Shown in pieces: positions 1 to 10,518 of a stretch of 64,000 bases of DNA. The first letter of the stretch is position 1. Each line of letters starts with the position of its first letter. The notes under the pieces were generated by a model that was not told where the DNA came from, searched no databases, and was given only the letters and a program-made list of their open reading frames with translations. The stretch comes from Panax quinquefolius. Lineage: Eukaryota > Streptophyta > Magnoliopsida > Apiales > Araliaceae. The DNA lies in assembly GCA_020205615.1 (NCBI GenBank), contig CM035170.1, positions 37,670,143 through 37,734,142 of the forward strand, written 5' to 3'. A program made the translations under genes and the position numbers.

Positions 1-2
1 TG

Positions 3-1430
3 GATAAAGTTAAGGAGACTCAACTTCAGGACAAAGAATGTGAGAAGGTGAAAGAGAAGATATCTGAAAGAACCGAACCGAGATTAAAGATGGACAATGA
101 AGGAATACTGAGATTTGAAAGAAAAATTTGGGTACCGTCCGTGCCAAAGATTAAGGAAGACATTTTGAGTGAGGCTCATAGCTCACGATATTCGATTCAC
201 CCTGGTAGTACCAAGATGTACCAAGATCTTTGACAATATTTCTGGTAGCCAAATTTGAAACGAGATGTTACATAGTGTGTTGCCAAATGTCTGACATGTC
301 AGAAAGTGAAAGAAGAGCATCAGGGTCCAAGTGGGTTGCTACAACCATTATAAATCCCAGAATGGAAATGGGAACACATTACGATGGATTTTGTGGTTGG
401 CCTTCCGACAACTCAGAAAGGCTATGACGCAATATAGGTTATTGTTGTCTAACTGACAAAATCCGCACGTTTCCTTCCGATCAGGATCAAATTTAACTTA
501 GACCAGTTGGAAAAATTATATATCAAAGAGATTATTTTGAGGCACGGAGTTCTGGTCTCAATTGTTTCTGATAGGGATCCGCGCTTTACATCGAACTTTT
601 GGAAGCGACTACAGGAATGCATGGGTATGCAGTTGAGAATGAGTACGACATATCACCCTCAAACAGACGGGCTGAGTGAAAGAACGATTCACACATTAGA
701 AGATATGTTAAGAGCTTGTATAATGGACTTTAAAGGAAATTGGGATGATCATCTAGTGCTCGTAGAGTTCAGCTACAACAACAGTTACCACACTATTATT
801 GGCATGCCGCCTTATGAAGCGTTATACGGCAGAAAGTGTAGAACTCCGCTATATTGGGATGAAGTTGGCAAAAGACAATTACTAGGTCCAAAACTGGTAT
901 AGCAGACAGCAGAGATAATCAAAGTGATCCGAAGAAGACTGGTAGCAGCTCAAGATAGGCAGAAGAAATACGCTGATCCACACCGTAAAAATGTTGAGTT
1001 TGAATCGGGTAGTTATGTATTTTTGAAAGTCTCTTCCTGGAAAGAAAATTTCATATTCGGAAAGAAGGGGAAATTAAGCCCAAGGTTCATTGGACCCTTT
1101 GAATTACTGCGAAGGATTAGAGAACTTGAGTATGAGGAAGCCTTACCTCCAATACTCAAGAATGTCCACAACATTTTCCATGTTTCAGTTTTATGACCCT
1201 ACAAACCCGATTACAAGCATGTGATTGAATATGAACCCCTACATTTTGAGGAAGATTTATCTTACGAAGAAATTCCTGTTCAGATTGTTGACAGGAAAGA
1301 AAAAGTTCTCATAAATAAAGTAATACATTATGTTAAGGTAATCTGGAGGAACCACAACGCTGAAGAAGCAACGTGAGAACTCGAAGAAAATATGATGAAA
1401 AATTATCCTCATTTATTACTTAATTTATGT
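3..1430 (+). pseudogene. Ty3/gypsy integrase and chromodomain-like C-terminus of element A, broken by stops
   Basis: One reading frame (frame 3) carries the whole feature. In order: the end of the RNase H to integrase linker; an HHCC zinc-binding module (HSSRYSIH near 176-200, CVAKCLTCQ near 276-302); the DDE core with the first Asp in DFVVGLP (~388), the second in SDRDPRF (~569) and the Glu in SERTIHTLE (~677); a GKLSPRFIGPF motif (~1068); VHNIFHVSVL (~1162); and a chromodomain-like tail containing WRNHNAEEAT (~1345). The function would have been integration of cDNA into chromatin. In-frame stops lie at about 231, 246, 270, 351, 435, 447, 900, 1194 and 1371. Most are explained by C-to-T or G-to-A changes of Arg, Gln or Trp codons. 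The reading runs straight towards the 3' end of the element at 1449. Confidence 0.9.
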
Positions 1431-1644
1431 GTAAGCAATTATGGGGACAGAATCTGTGAGACCCCGAATTTTATGAAATAAAAGTATTCAATTTTTCTAA
1501 TTTGGTGAATGGTTAAATTGATAAAAGGTTAAAGTTAAGGGTGATATGTGAAAATTTTTCAAAGTAGACAAGTTGTCATAAAATACCCAGTTACTATTCA
1601 CTCTAGTATTATTCACTCGGGTATTTGGGACACTTTTTGTGTCA

Positions 1645-1771
1645 GAGTACTATTCATAAGTTATTATTCATGAGTTACTATTCATGAGTTACTATTCACG
1701 AGTTACTATTCGTGAGTTATTATTCACGAGTTACTATTCACGAGTTACTATTCACAGGATACTATTCACTC
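1645..1771 (+). repeat. TTACTATTCACGAG minisatellite, element 1 5' LTR
   Basis: About eight direct copies of a 15-16 bp unit, GAGTTACTATTCAC with minor variants, lying upstream of the TATA box. The same unit occurs at the equivalent place in the other LTR of this element and in the LTRs of D and C, so it is a family-wide feature of the upstream promoter region. Confidence 0.85.
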
Positions 1772-2299
1772 GAAAAAAATATATTTCTTTTTGGTCCAAA
1801 TCATTTTTGGGTACAATATTATTCCATGAAGAGATGTACTAATTTTTCAGACCGTTCGTTGAAATTATAATAGAAAAGCTTTTTATATAAAACAGAATAC
1901 CTTTATAAAGTTATTTTATAAATAAAATATATTATATTCTATTATGCATAGTATTTTGTATAGTAAAATCTTTTTATATAAAATAGAATACTTTTATAAA
2001 GTTATTCTATAAATAGAATATATTATATTCTATTATATGCATAGTGTTTTGTATAGTAAAATCTTTATATATAAAACAGAATACTTTATTAAAGTTATTC
2101 TATAAATAGAATATATTATATTTTATTATGCATAGTGTTTGCATAGTGCTTGCATAGTGTTTGCATAGTAAAAATCTTTTTATATAAAATAGAATATATT
2201 TTATTTTATTTAAATGATTTTGCTTTAAATATGGACCATCCGATCAAAGTAAATCAATCTGGATTGTTCATGGGTTGGTTACTATTCATTCCATTCTTC

Positions 2300-2308
2300 T
2301 ATAAATAG
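2300..2308 (+). promoter_or_regulatory. TATA box of element 1 5' LTR
   Basis: TATAAATAG inside CTTCTATAAATAGAAGC, itself a near palindrome. It lies about 845 bp into the LTR and is followed by a purine-rich leader. The equivalent site is kept in the 3' LTR (6095) and in the D and C LTRs. Transcription would start some 30 bp downstream, placing the hairpin arrays in the RNA. Confidence 0.7.
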
Positions 2309-2564
2309 AAGCTCATTCTTTCATTATTTCTTATGAATTCACTGAAACTCTAGAGAGAGAAACTATAGAGAGAATTCTTCTTCTATAATCTTGAGCGTAT
2401 TTCTTTAGAGTTTTAGAAAACTTTGAGAGTAGTGCATGTTTTCTTCGAGTACATCCTCGCCCTACTAGTCGGAATACTCTTATTTGAAAGGTAAAGGGAT
2501 ATTATTATGGTAAAAGATATTATTTGTTGTACCCGTAAGGGGTGTTATTCTTTCGTATTCATGA

Positions 2565-3625
2565 AGAGAACTTCTATTATTCCATTCTTTATTATTCTGT
2601 TGGAATAACCTGTATGCGCGATTTATCCTATACTTGGTGGAATGACCTGTATATGTGGTTTACCCAATACATGGTGATCTTCTTTTGTTATTCCATTCTT
2701 TATTATTCTGTTGGAATAACCTGTATGCGCGGTTTACCCTATACTTGGTGGAATGACCTGTATATGTAGTTTACCCAATACTTGGTGATCTTCTTCTGTT
2801 ATTCCATTTTTTATTATTATGTTGGAATAACTGTTTATGCGAAGTACCGCATACTTGGTGAAATTCTTTTATTATTCCGTTCTTTATTATTCTCGCCGGA
2901 ATATCTGTCGATGTAATTTCACGACACAGTTCCATTATTTATTATTTCAGTATTTAATATTCTCGCTTCGGAATATCCTGTTGGTGTAATTTCACGACTG
3001 GTTCCATTATTTATTATTCATTGGAATAACCTATATACTGTGATTATCAGTATATACCGGTGAAGTCTGTTGTTATTCCATTCTTTATTATTCTCTTGGA
3101 ATAACTCGATATATCTGTGACACTGTCAGTATACCGGTGAAGTCTGTTGTTATTCCATTCTTTATTATTCATTGGAATAACTTTGATATCTGGGGATTAC
3201 TAGTATACTGGTGAAATCTGTTGTTATTCCATTATTTATTATTTCATTCTTTACTATTCGCCGAATATCTTATCATGCATTTTACGTGGGACTGGTTCCA
3301 TTATTTATTATTCGCATTTATTATTACGTTGGAATAACTCATGCGTCGCATGCGGATTACGCACGCATGGTGAAATTCTTGATTAGTCCATTCTTTATTA
3401 TTATGTTGGAATAACTTTCATACATGGCAATCTTGCATATATGGTGAAATTCTTTTATTATTCCATTCTTTATTATTATGTTGGAATAACTTTATGCATG
3501 AAATAATCGCATACATGGTGAAATTCTTTTATTATTCCATTCTTTATTATTATGTTGGAATAACCTATTTATGCGAAGTACTGCATACATGGTGAAATTC
3601 TTTTATTATTTCATTCTGTATTATA
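2565..3625 (+). repeat. Tandem hairpin array 1 (TTATTCCA...TGGAATAA units), 5' LTR of element 1
   Basis: About eleven diverged units of 80-110 bp. Each has one arm pair TTATTCCA / TGGAATAA around an AT-rich loop, followed by a second short inverted repeat such as TATGCG-AAGTAC-CGCATA (2836-2853), and ends with GGTGAA. Several short ORFs crossing the array are repeat artefacts. It lies downstream of the TATA box, so it is probably transcribed. Confidence 0.8.
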
Positions 3626-3639
3626 CTGTAGGTTATTAG

Positions 3640-4070
3640 TTTTACAGTTGTATGTCTTTGGCCTATAGTGCAAAGATGATATGTTGTTGAATATCTTTGG
3701 CCTGTAGTGCAAAGATGATCTGTTGTTTTATAGCTTTGACCTGTAGTGCGAAGATGGACAGGTGTATGACATGATCATGACCACTAGTGATACTAACGAA
3801 TACCCCTGGCCGTAGTGCATGGATAATTTAATGATGTGATTGGTAGGATCATGACCATTAGTTAACAGTTGAATGTCTTTGGCCGTAGAGCACTGACAGA
3901 CAATTGATTGGTATGATCATGACCATTGGTTTTATAGTTGAATATCTTTTGGCCGTGGTGCAAAAAGATAGACAATCGATTGGTATGATCATTGTTATTA
4001 CATTTGAATATCTTCAGCCTTTGGGGTAAGGATATTGTGTAAACATTATATTAATCCTTTGTGGCAAGGA
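3640..4070 (+). repeat. Hairpin array 2 (GGC-CGTAGTGC loop), 5' LTR of element 1
   Basis: Repeated units with arms such as ATCTTTG / CAAAGAT around a GGCC(T/-)GTAGTGC loop, alternating with a near palindrome around TGATCA in GGTATGATCATGACC. Spacing is 45-60 bp. The loop is nearly constant while the arms vary. The same array is present in all LTRs of element 1, D and C. Confidence 0.82.
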
Positions 4071-4926
4071 GAAACTGTTGATTTACATGATTATAAATAT
4101 GAATTATGAACTTAATTAAAATCTTTAGTGGTTTAGGTGAAGACACGTGATGAAAGTTCTTTTTGTCTTGGGTACAACGAAGAACTGTTGATGAGTATTA
4201 CAAGAATGAAATATTAACGACGGACTTTTAATTTGGAGGAGAAAGTAGACATTATGTTCTACTTGACTCTTCTAATGGATTGTTGATTCCGCTGCAATTA
4301 TGGTTGAAAAGTTTTATTATCTACTATATGTTCTAAATCTCTGATTTATTATTGACAAAAGCTATTGATAATTTAATTATCTTTAGTTATGATATTCTTT
4401 ACTGGGCAAGTTGTGCTCACCCTTTTGCTTCACAATTCCTTTCAGGTAATAAGAGTGTAGCTGGGTCGAGCGGGAATAACAGGGAAATAGTGTGATGCTC
4501 CGAGACTGTCGAAGTTTCTCAATACATTATAAAATGGCATGACTTGCAACAGATAATTGTATTGAGGACCTAAGATGTGTGTGTCGTATTTTATACGTCA
4601 CTTAATAATTGATTTTGGCGAACAACAATAGGGTGATGAGAACCCGACTTTGAAAGCTTCAAAAGTACACCTCATTAGAATAAACAAGATAGTAATCTTC
4701 TTTGGGGTCTTGAAATATTTGCTGCTGTATTTTATATGTCATTGTAATAATTTGAGTTTGGATACAATCTACGAGATAATATTGTATTAAAACTCACAAT
4801 TAACTGTTGTCGTATTCTGCACGACAGTTCAACAGTTGTATAAATGAAGATTGTATTTAATTTTTATAGTGTGATATCTGGCGACTCAGAATGGGTTGGG
4901 TATACCTATTTTGGGGGCATCACAAT

Positions 4927-4938
4927 TGGTATCAAAGC
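4927..4938 (+). promoter_or_regulatory. Primer-binding site of element 1
   Basis: TGGTATCAAAGC begins two bases after the 5' LTR. It matches the plant initiator tRNA-Met type of primer site (usually TGGTATCAGAGC) with one change. Confidence 0.85.
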
Positions 4939-5256
4939 TTAGGGATATGATCCCTGGCTAAGATGTGAAACAAGAACTAGGAGGGGAGAGACGGGGAATT
5001 CCTTCGCTAGTATGACCTACCTAAGTTTATTTGGTATTTAATTGGTAGTCAGAGTATAGGGATAATATGTGGCATGTCAATTAACCCTTATTTTGAAACT
5101 GTATTCTAGAATGATATCTGAAATATAGGAGATAAGCAATGGGAAAATTATGATACATAGGAAATAACCGGGAAGGTACAATTCGAAAAGAAAGCAAGGT
5201 ATTCTCATCTCTTCGAATACCAGGTACGTACGTAAATTTCGAGGGCGAAATTTCAT

Positions 5257-5268
5257 AAGGAGGGGAGA
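5257..5268 (+). promoter_or_regulatory. Polypurine tract of element 1
   Basis: AAGGAGGGGAGA directly before the 3' LTR start at 5270. The identical tract precedes the 3' LTRs of C and of the second D internal region. Confidence 0.85.
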
Positions 5269-5462
5269 TTGTGAGACCCCGAATTTTATGAAATAAAAGT
5301 ATTCAATTTTTCTATTTTGGTGAATGGTTAAATTGATAAAAGGTTAAAGTTAAGGGTCATATGTGAAAATTTTCAAAGTAGACAAGTTGTCATAAAATAC
5401 CCAGTTACTATTCACTCTAGTATTATTCACTCTCAATTATTTGGGATACTTTTTTGTAGGTT

Positions 5463-5561
5463 CGAGTACTATTCACAAGTTACTATTCATGAGTTACTAT
5501 TCACGAGTTACTATTCACGAGTTACTATTCATGAGTTACTATTCACAGGATACTATTCACC
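5463..5561 (+). repeat. TTACTATTCACGAG minisatellite, element 1 3' LTR
   Basis: About six copies of the 15-16 bp unit; the 5' LTR has more, so copy number changed after insertion or by slippage during replication. Confidence 0.82.
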
Positions 5562-6094
5562 TGAACAATATATATTTCTTTTCGATCCAAATCATTTTGG
5601 GTACAATATTATTCCATGAAGAGATGTACTAATTTTTCGTGAATCGTTGGTTGAAATTATAACGTGAAAAGCTTTTTTTATATAAAGCAGAATACTTTTA
5701 TAAAGTTATTCTATAAATAGGATATATTATATTCTATTATGCATAGTGTTTTGCATAGTAAAATCTTTTATATAAAATGTAATACTTTTATAAAGTTATT
5801 CTATAAATAGAATATATTATATTCTATTGTGCATAGTGTTTTGTATAGTAAAATCTTTTTTTATACAAATGTAATACTTTATTAAAGTTATTCTATAAAT
5901 AGAAAATATATTATATTTTATTATGCATAGTGTTTGCATAGTGCCTGCATAGTGTTTGCATAGTAAAAATCTTTTTATATAAAATAGAATATATTATATT
6001 TTATTTAAAAAAAATTTCTTTAAATATGGACCGTCCGATTAAAGTAAATCAATCTAGACTGTTCATGGGTTGGTTACTATTCATTCTATTCTTC

Positions 6095-6103
6095 TATAAA
6101 TAG
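6095..6103 (+). promoter_or_regulatory. TATA box of element 1 3' LTR
   Basis: TATAAATAG in the same CTTCTATAAATAGAAGC context as in the 5' LTR. Confidence 0.65.
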
Positions 6104-6369
6104 AAGCTCATTCTTTCATTATTTCTTACGAATTCACTGAAACTCTAGAGAGAGAAACTATAGAGAGAATTCTTATTCTATAATCTTGAGCGTATTTCTT
6201 TAGAGTTTAAGAAACCTTTGAGAGTAGTGCATGTTTTCTTCGAGTACATCCTCGCCCTACTAGTCGGAATACTCTTATTTGAAAGGTAAAGGGATATTAT
6301 TATGGTAAGGGATATTATTTGTTGTACCCGTAAGGGGTTTTATTCTTTCGTATTCATGAAGAGAACTTT

Positions 6370-7410
6370 TGTTATTCCATTCTTTATTATTACATTGGAA
6401 TAACTTTTGTATGCTGTGATTTTACCTATACTTGGTGGAATGACCTGTATATGGGGTTTACCCAATACTTGGTGATCTTTTTTTGTTATTCTATTCTTTA
6501 TTATTCTCATTGGAATAACTCAGATATCGCATGTGGTTTACCCTATACTTGGTGGAATGACCTGTATATGCGATTTACCCAATACTTGGTGATCTTCTTC
6601 TGTTATTCAATTTTTTATTATTATGTTGGAATAACCTGTTTATGCGAAGTACCGCATACTTGGTGAAAATCTTTTATTATTCCGTTCTTTATTATTACTC
6701 GAGAATATCCTCGATTGTGAATTTCACGACTTGGTTCCATTATTTATTATTCCGTATTTAATATTCTGTCGGAATATCTTGTCGGTTTGAATTTCACCTG
6801 ACCTGGTTCTATTATTTATTATTATGTTGGAATAACCTGTATACGCGGATTACCGTATACCTGGTGAAGTCTGTTGTTATTTCATTCTTTATTATTCTGT
6901 TGGAATAACCTATATATCTGTGATTCAAAGTATACAGTGAAGTTTGTTGTTATTCCATTCTTTATTATTCTGTTGGAATAACCTGTATACGCGGATTAGT
7001 GTATACCTGATGAAGTCTGTTGTTATTCCATTATTTATTATTTCATTCTTTACTATTTTGTCAGAATATCTTGTCTGTGCGTTATACGCCGGACCTGGTT
7101 CCATTATTTATTATTCAACATTTATTATTCTGTTGGAATAACCTGTCTGTGCGGATTACGCACGCATGGTGAAATTCTTTAGTTATTCCATTCTTTATTA
7201 TTATGTTGGAATAACCTCTCTATGCGAAGTACTGCATGCATGGTAAAATTCTTTTATTATTCCATTCTTTATTATTATGTTGGAATAACCAGTCTATGCG
7301 AAGTACTGCATACATTCTTTTATTATTCCATTCTTTATTATTATGTTGGAATAACTTTTATACATCAATCTTGCATACACATGTGAAATTCTTTTATTAT
7401 TTCATTCTTT
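6370..7410 (+). repeat. Tandem hairpin array 1, 3' LTR of element 1
   Basis: About ten units. The second hairpin shows paired changes between units: TATGCG...CGCATA at 6641-6658, GTATACG...CGTATAC at 6839-6860, GTGCG...CGCAC at 7149-7163. The first arm pair TTATTCCA / TGGAATAA is more constant. Confidence 0.8.
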
Positions 7411-7435
7411 ATTATACTGTTGGTTAATTGTTTTA

Positions 7436-7860
7436 CAGTTGTATGTCTTTGGCCTGTAGTGCAAAGATGTTATGTTGTTGAATATCTTTGGCACAGTAGT
7501 AAAAAAGATGATCTATTAGTTGTGACTTTGACCGTAGTAGTGCGAAGATGGACAGGTGTATGACATGATCATGACCACTAGTGATACTAACGAATATCCT
7601 TGGCCGTAATGCATGGATAATTTAATGATGTGATTGGAAGGATCATGACCATTAGTTAACAGTTGAATGTCTTTGGCCGTAGTGCACTGACAGACAATTG
7701 ATTGGTATGATCATGACCATTGGTTTTATAGTTGAATATCTTTGGCCCGTAGTGCAAAGATAGACAACTGATTGGTATGATCATTGTTATTACATTTGAA
7801 TATCTTCAGCCTTTGGGGTAAGGATATTGAGTAAACATTCTATTAATCCTTTGTGGTAAG
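7436..7860 (+). repeat. Hairpin array 2, 3' LTR of element 1
   Basis: Includes TATCCTTG...CATGGATA at 7595-7619 and TATCTTTG...CAAAGATA at 7737-7762 around the same loop core, plus GGTATGATCATGACC near-palindromes between units. Confidence 0.82.
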
Positions 7861-8730
7861 GAGAAATTGTTGATTTACATGATTATAAATATGAATTGTG
7901 AACTTAATTAAAATCTTTAGTGGTTTAGGTGAAGACACGTGATGAAAGTTCTCTTTGTCTTGGGTACAACGAAGAACTGTTGATGAGTATTACAGGAATG
8001 AAATATTAACGATGGACATTTAATTTGATGGAAAAAGTAGACATTATGTTCTACTTGACTCTTCTAATGGATTGTTGATTCCGCTGCAATTATGGTTGAA
8101 AAGTTTTATTATCTACCATATGTTCTAAATCTCTGATTTATTATTGACAAAAGCTATTGATAATTTAATTATCTTTAGCTATGATATTCTTCTTGGACTA
8201 GTTGTGCTCTCACCTTTTGCTTTCACAATTCCTTTCGAATGTAATAAGAGTGTATTTGGGTTGAAGCGGGGATAATGGGGAAATAGTGTGATGGTCCGAG
8301 ACTATCGAAGTTTCTCAATACATTATTAAATGGCATTATTAGCAACAGATAATTGTATTGAGGACCTAAGATGTGTGTGTCGTATTTTATATGTCACTTA
8401 ATAATTGATTTTGGCGAACAACAATAGGGTGATGAGAACCCGACTTTGAAAGCGTCAAAAGTACACCTCATTAGAATAAACAAGATAGTAATCTTCTTTG
8501 GGGTCTTGAAATATTTGCTACTGTATTTTATCTGGCATTGTAATAATTTGAGTTTGGATACGATTACATGAGACAATATTGTATTAAAACTCACGATTAA
8601 TCGTTTGTCGTACTCGCACTTGCGACGATTCAACGATTAATATAAATGACGTTTTATTTAATTTTTATAATGTGATATCTGGCGACTCAGAATGGGTCGG
8701 GTATACCTATTTTGGGGGCGTCACAGAATC

Positions 8731-8811
8731 TTTGTAAGTGGGGGAGTATGTAACGGGACGAATTGATTGAGTCGTGATTCTGGGGACAGAATCCTTTTAA
8801 GGGAGGAAAGA
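8731..8811 (+). other. 3' untranslated end and polypurine tract of element A
   Basis: Continues element A after element 1. It repeats the GGGGACAGAATC string found just before the insertion (1444) and ends with the purine run AAGGGAGGAAAGA (8799-8811), the expected second-strand primer directly before the LTR. Confidence 0.75.
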
Positions 8812-10334
8812 TGTGATAAACGAGGTTTTTGCAATTTAATTTGAATATTTATTAAATTAAATAAAAAAAATTCAACGATTTAATTATTGAATTAATTAAT
8901 TAATTGTTGAATTTGTGGTAAATTAATTTAATTATGTGTTATATTGATTAAATTAATGTGAAGAATTTTTGTATTCAAAGTATGTATTTAATTGAGCTTA
9001 TTTGATTAAATGAATTAATTAATAAGCATAATGTTAATTTAATTAATTTAATTATTAATTAGAGATTTAATGATTTGACATAATTAATAAATGGGAATTT
9101 AATTATGTGACTGTGAATTAACGAGGAATTATGATATTTTATTTAAATTAAATCAAATAAGATATAGATTAATTACTTAAATGGGTGTGACATTATTAAA
9201 CTATATTATAAAGGATTAATTAAATTAAATGGAAAGAACCTTTTAAGTGCTAGCCAAACAAGGCCCTATGGGGAGTTGGGAGCAGTTAAACCACGTAAGG
9301 ATTAACTGACCCCAACTGTGTGCATTAATCAGTCTTTTTCTTTTTACGTATTTCATTTATGTGACTTAACTTAGAGAAAATCAGAGAGAATTAGAGAGAA
9401 ATTTGAAGGAAACTGTGAGATTGAAGAAGGAAGTAAAGAATCAGAGAGATTGCTATAGAGTAATCTCTTCAAACCCAAATTGTAATTACGTTCTTATTTT
9501 CTTTTGTGAAAAACTAACTCCAAGTTCTCTGTAAACTAAAATGTGTGGCCAATGTGTTAGGAAACTAATAATATATGTTTATTAGCATTCATAAATCAAT
9601 TCTATATGATGTATATGTGATTTGAGTGGTTAATTTCACGTAATCACGCTAAAATCAGAGTTCTTCATTAGTAAGTGTTTTGAGTTCTCTGTAAAACAAA
9701 TATTGCATAGTCATTGAATGAATATATTATTTATGTGTAAATACATGACAATATATAATCGTAACATGTTTTCTACAATCTATGTATGTTTTTGAAACAT
9801 TAAATCCATATAAATATGTAGTAATTGGAATTTTTATAGTTACAGAGTGTAAAAATTGTATATATGGCCCATATGGCCCTTTCGTACAAATTAAATGCTT
9901 TAATCATAAGTTGTATCAAAACTTTACACTTGTATATGCTTATGTATGTTAAAATGAACAAAACATAATTTAAACGGATGGATTTGGTGAATTAACGAAT
10001 TTGTAATGTTGAAATTCATATTTTCATCAAAATTTTACAAAAATATGAAGAACAATGAAATTAAATGTTGTACTTTGTGTAATTACGTGAATTAAAGTGT
10101 GAGAATCATGCTAAAGGCTTTGTGTGATGTTTCTGTGAAGTCTATACTTCATGGGTAGCATTAAAATTCATCGTGTTAGTTTAATTTGGGATTTATTGGG
10201 CTGTTATGTGTGTTCTTCGCGAACTGCAGAATCTGGGTCTACGTCAGTCATGCCGCTTGCCGCTCAAAGAACAAATGGAGCACCGCTTGCATGTGCCGTC
10301 AGTAGCGCGTGCCTTTGCAAACAGACCTGCCGCT
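8812..10334 (+). repeat. Element A 3' LTR, first piece
   Basis: Starts TGTGATAAACGAGG. Very AT-rich to about 9230 (TTAATTAATT runs), then a short GC-richer stretch. It ends at the insertion of B in a region with CGCTCAAAGAACAAATGG (10263), which has a second related copy just right of B (ATTCAAAGAACAAATG, ~58951). The 62-codon ORF at 10151-10339 runs across the junction and is not a gene. Confidence 0.8.
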
Positions 10335-10518
10335 TATAACAACCCGAGAATTTAAAAAAAAAAATTGAAATTTTAATTAATTGATTTAAGGTTCAATATT
10401 AGAACCTAGACATAAAATAAATGTATGCGTTTGATATTTTTGAGAAGGAATTTTGAGGATTTCAAAATTATGTGAAGGATTTTGGTGAATTATTCAGGAT
10501 TAAGGGTATAAGAGTATA

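Larger units (their letters stand above)
1455..4924 (+). repeat. Element 1, 5' LTR
   Basis: Runs from TGTGAGACCCCG to GGGGGCATCACA. Layout: a shared 5' block containing AAGGTTAAAGTTAAGG; a TTACTATTCACGAG minisatellite; an AT-rich part with three ~140-bp repeats around TTATTCTATAAATAGAATAT (about 1860-2200); a TATA box at 2300; purine-rich leader repeats around GAGAGAGAAACTATAGAG (2345-2375); two hairpin arrays (2565-3625 and 3640-4070); and the GTGCTCACCC motif at 4413. No coding region is seen; ORFs of up to 75 codons here are repeat artefacts. Confidence 0.93.
4925..5269 (+). other. Interior of element 1 (internally deleted)
   Basis: 345 bp between the LTRs. The first ~215 bp correspond to the 5' leader of element C (shared TCAATTAACCCTT) and run into a gag-like start, ATGATATCTGAAA, near 5113. 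Homology to gag stops after about ten codons, and the sequence jumps to the 3' end shared with C and D (AGCAAGGTATTCTCA, then CGAAATTTCATAAGG). This is what a large internal deletion of a coding element would leave. Confidence 0.85.
1455..8725 (+). mobile_element. Element 1: non-autonomous LTR retrotransposon with giant LTRs and a 345-bp interior
   Basis: A complete insertion bounded by the 5-bp duplication GAATC (1450-1454 and 8726-8730), inserted in the 3' untranslated part of element A. The two LTRs (1455-4924 and 5270-8725, about 3.46 kb each) both start TGTGAGACCCCG and end in TCACA. The interior of 345 bp contains a tRNA-Met-type primer site, about 30 bp resembling the gag start of element C, and a polypurine tract. 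It has no coding capacity, so any movement needed proteins from a relative such as the parent of C. The two LTRs differ by many substitutions and small indels, so the insertion is not recent. Confidence 0.93.
5270..8725 (+). repeat. Element 1, 3' LTR
   Basis: Same layout as the 5' LTR: minisatellite 5463-5561, TATA box 6095-6103, hairpin array 1 at 6370-7410, hairpin array 2 at 7436-7860, and a GTGCTC(T)CACC motif near 8206. It ends TCACA at 8725 and is followed by the GAATC target duplication. Units of the hairpin arrays differ from the 5' LTR copy in sequence and in arm composition. Confidence 0.93.

Noticed and set aside
3640..4070. Regularly spaced repeats resembling a CRISPR array
   Set aside because: Plant retrotransposon LTR context. 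Spacers are themselves repeats and the units are hairpins of variable length; no cas genes.
2542..7427. Short plus ORFs in the element 1 LTRs (for example 2542-2769, 6451-6666)
   Set aside because: Repeat translations (YYSVGIT-type periodicity) from the tandem hairpin array, not coding.
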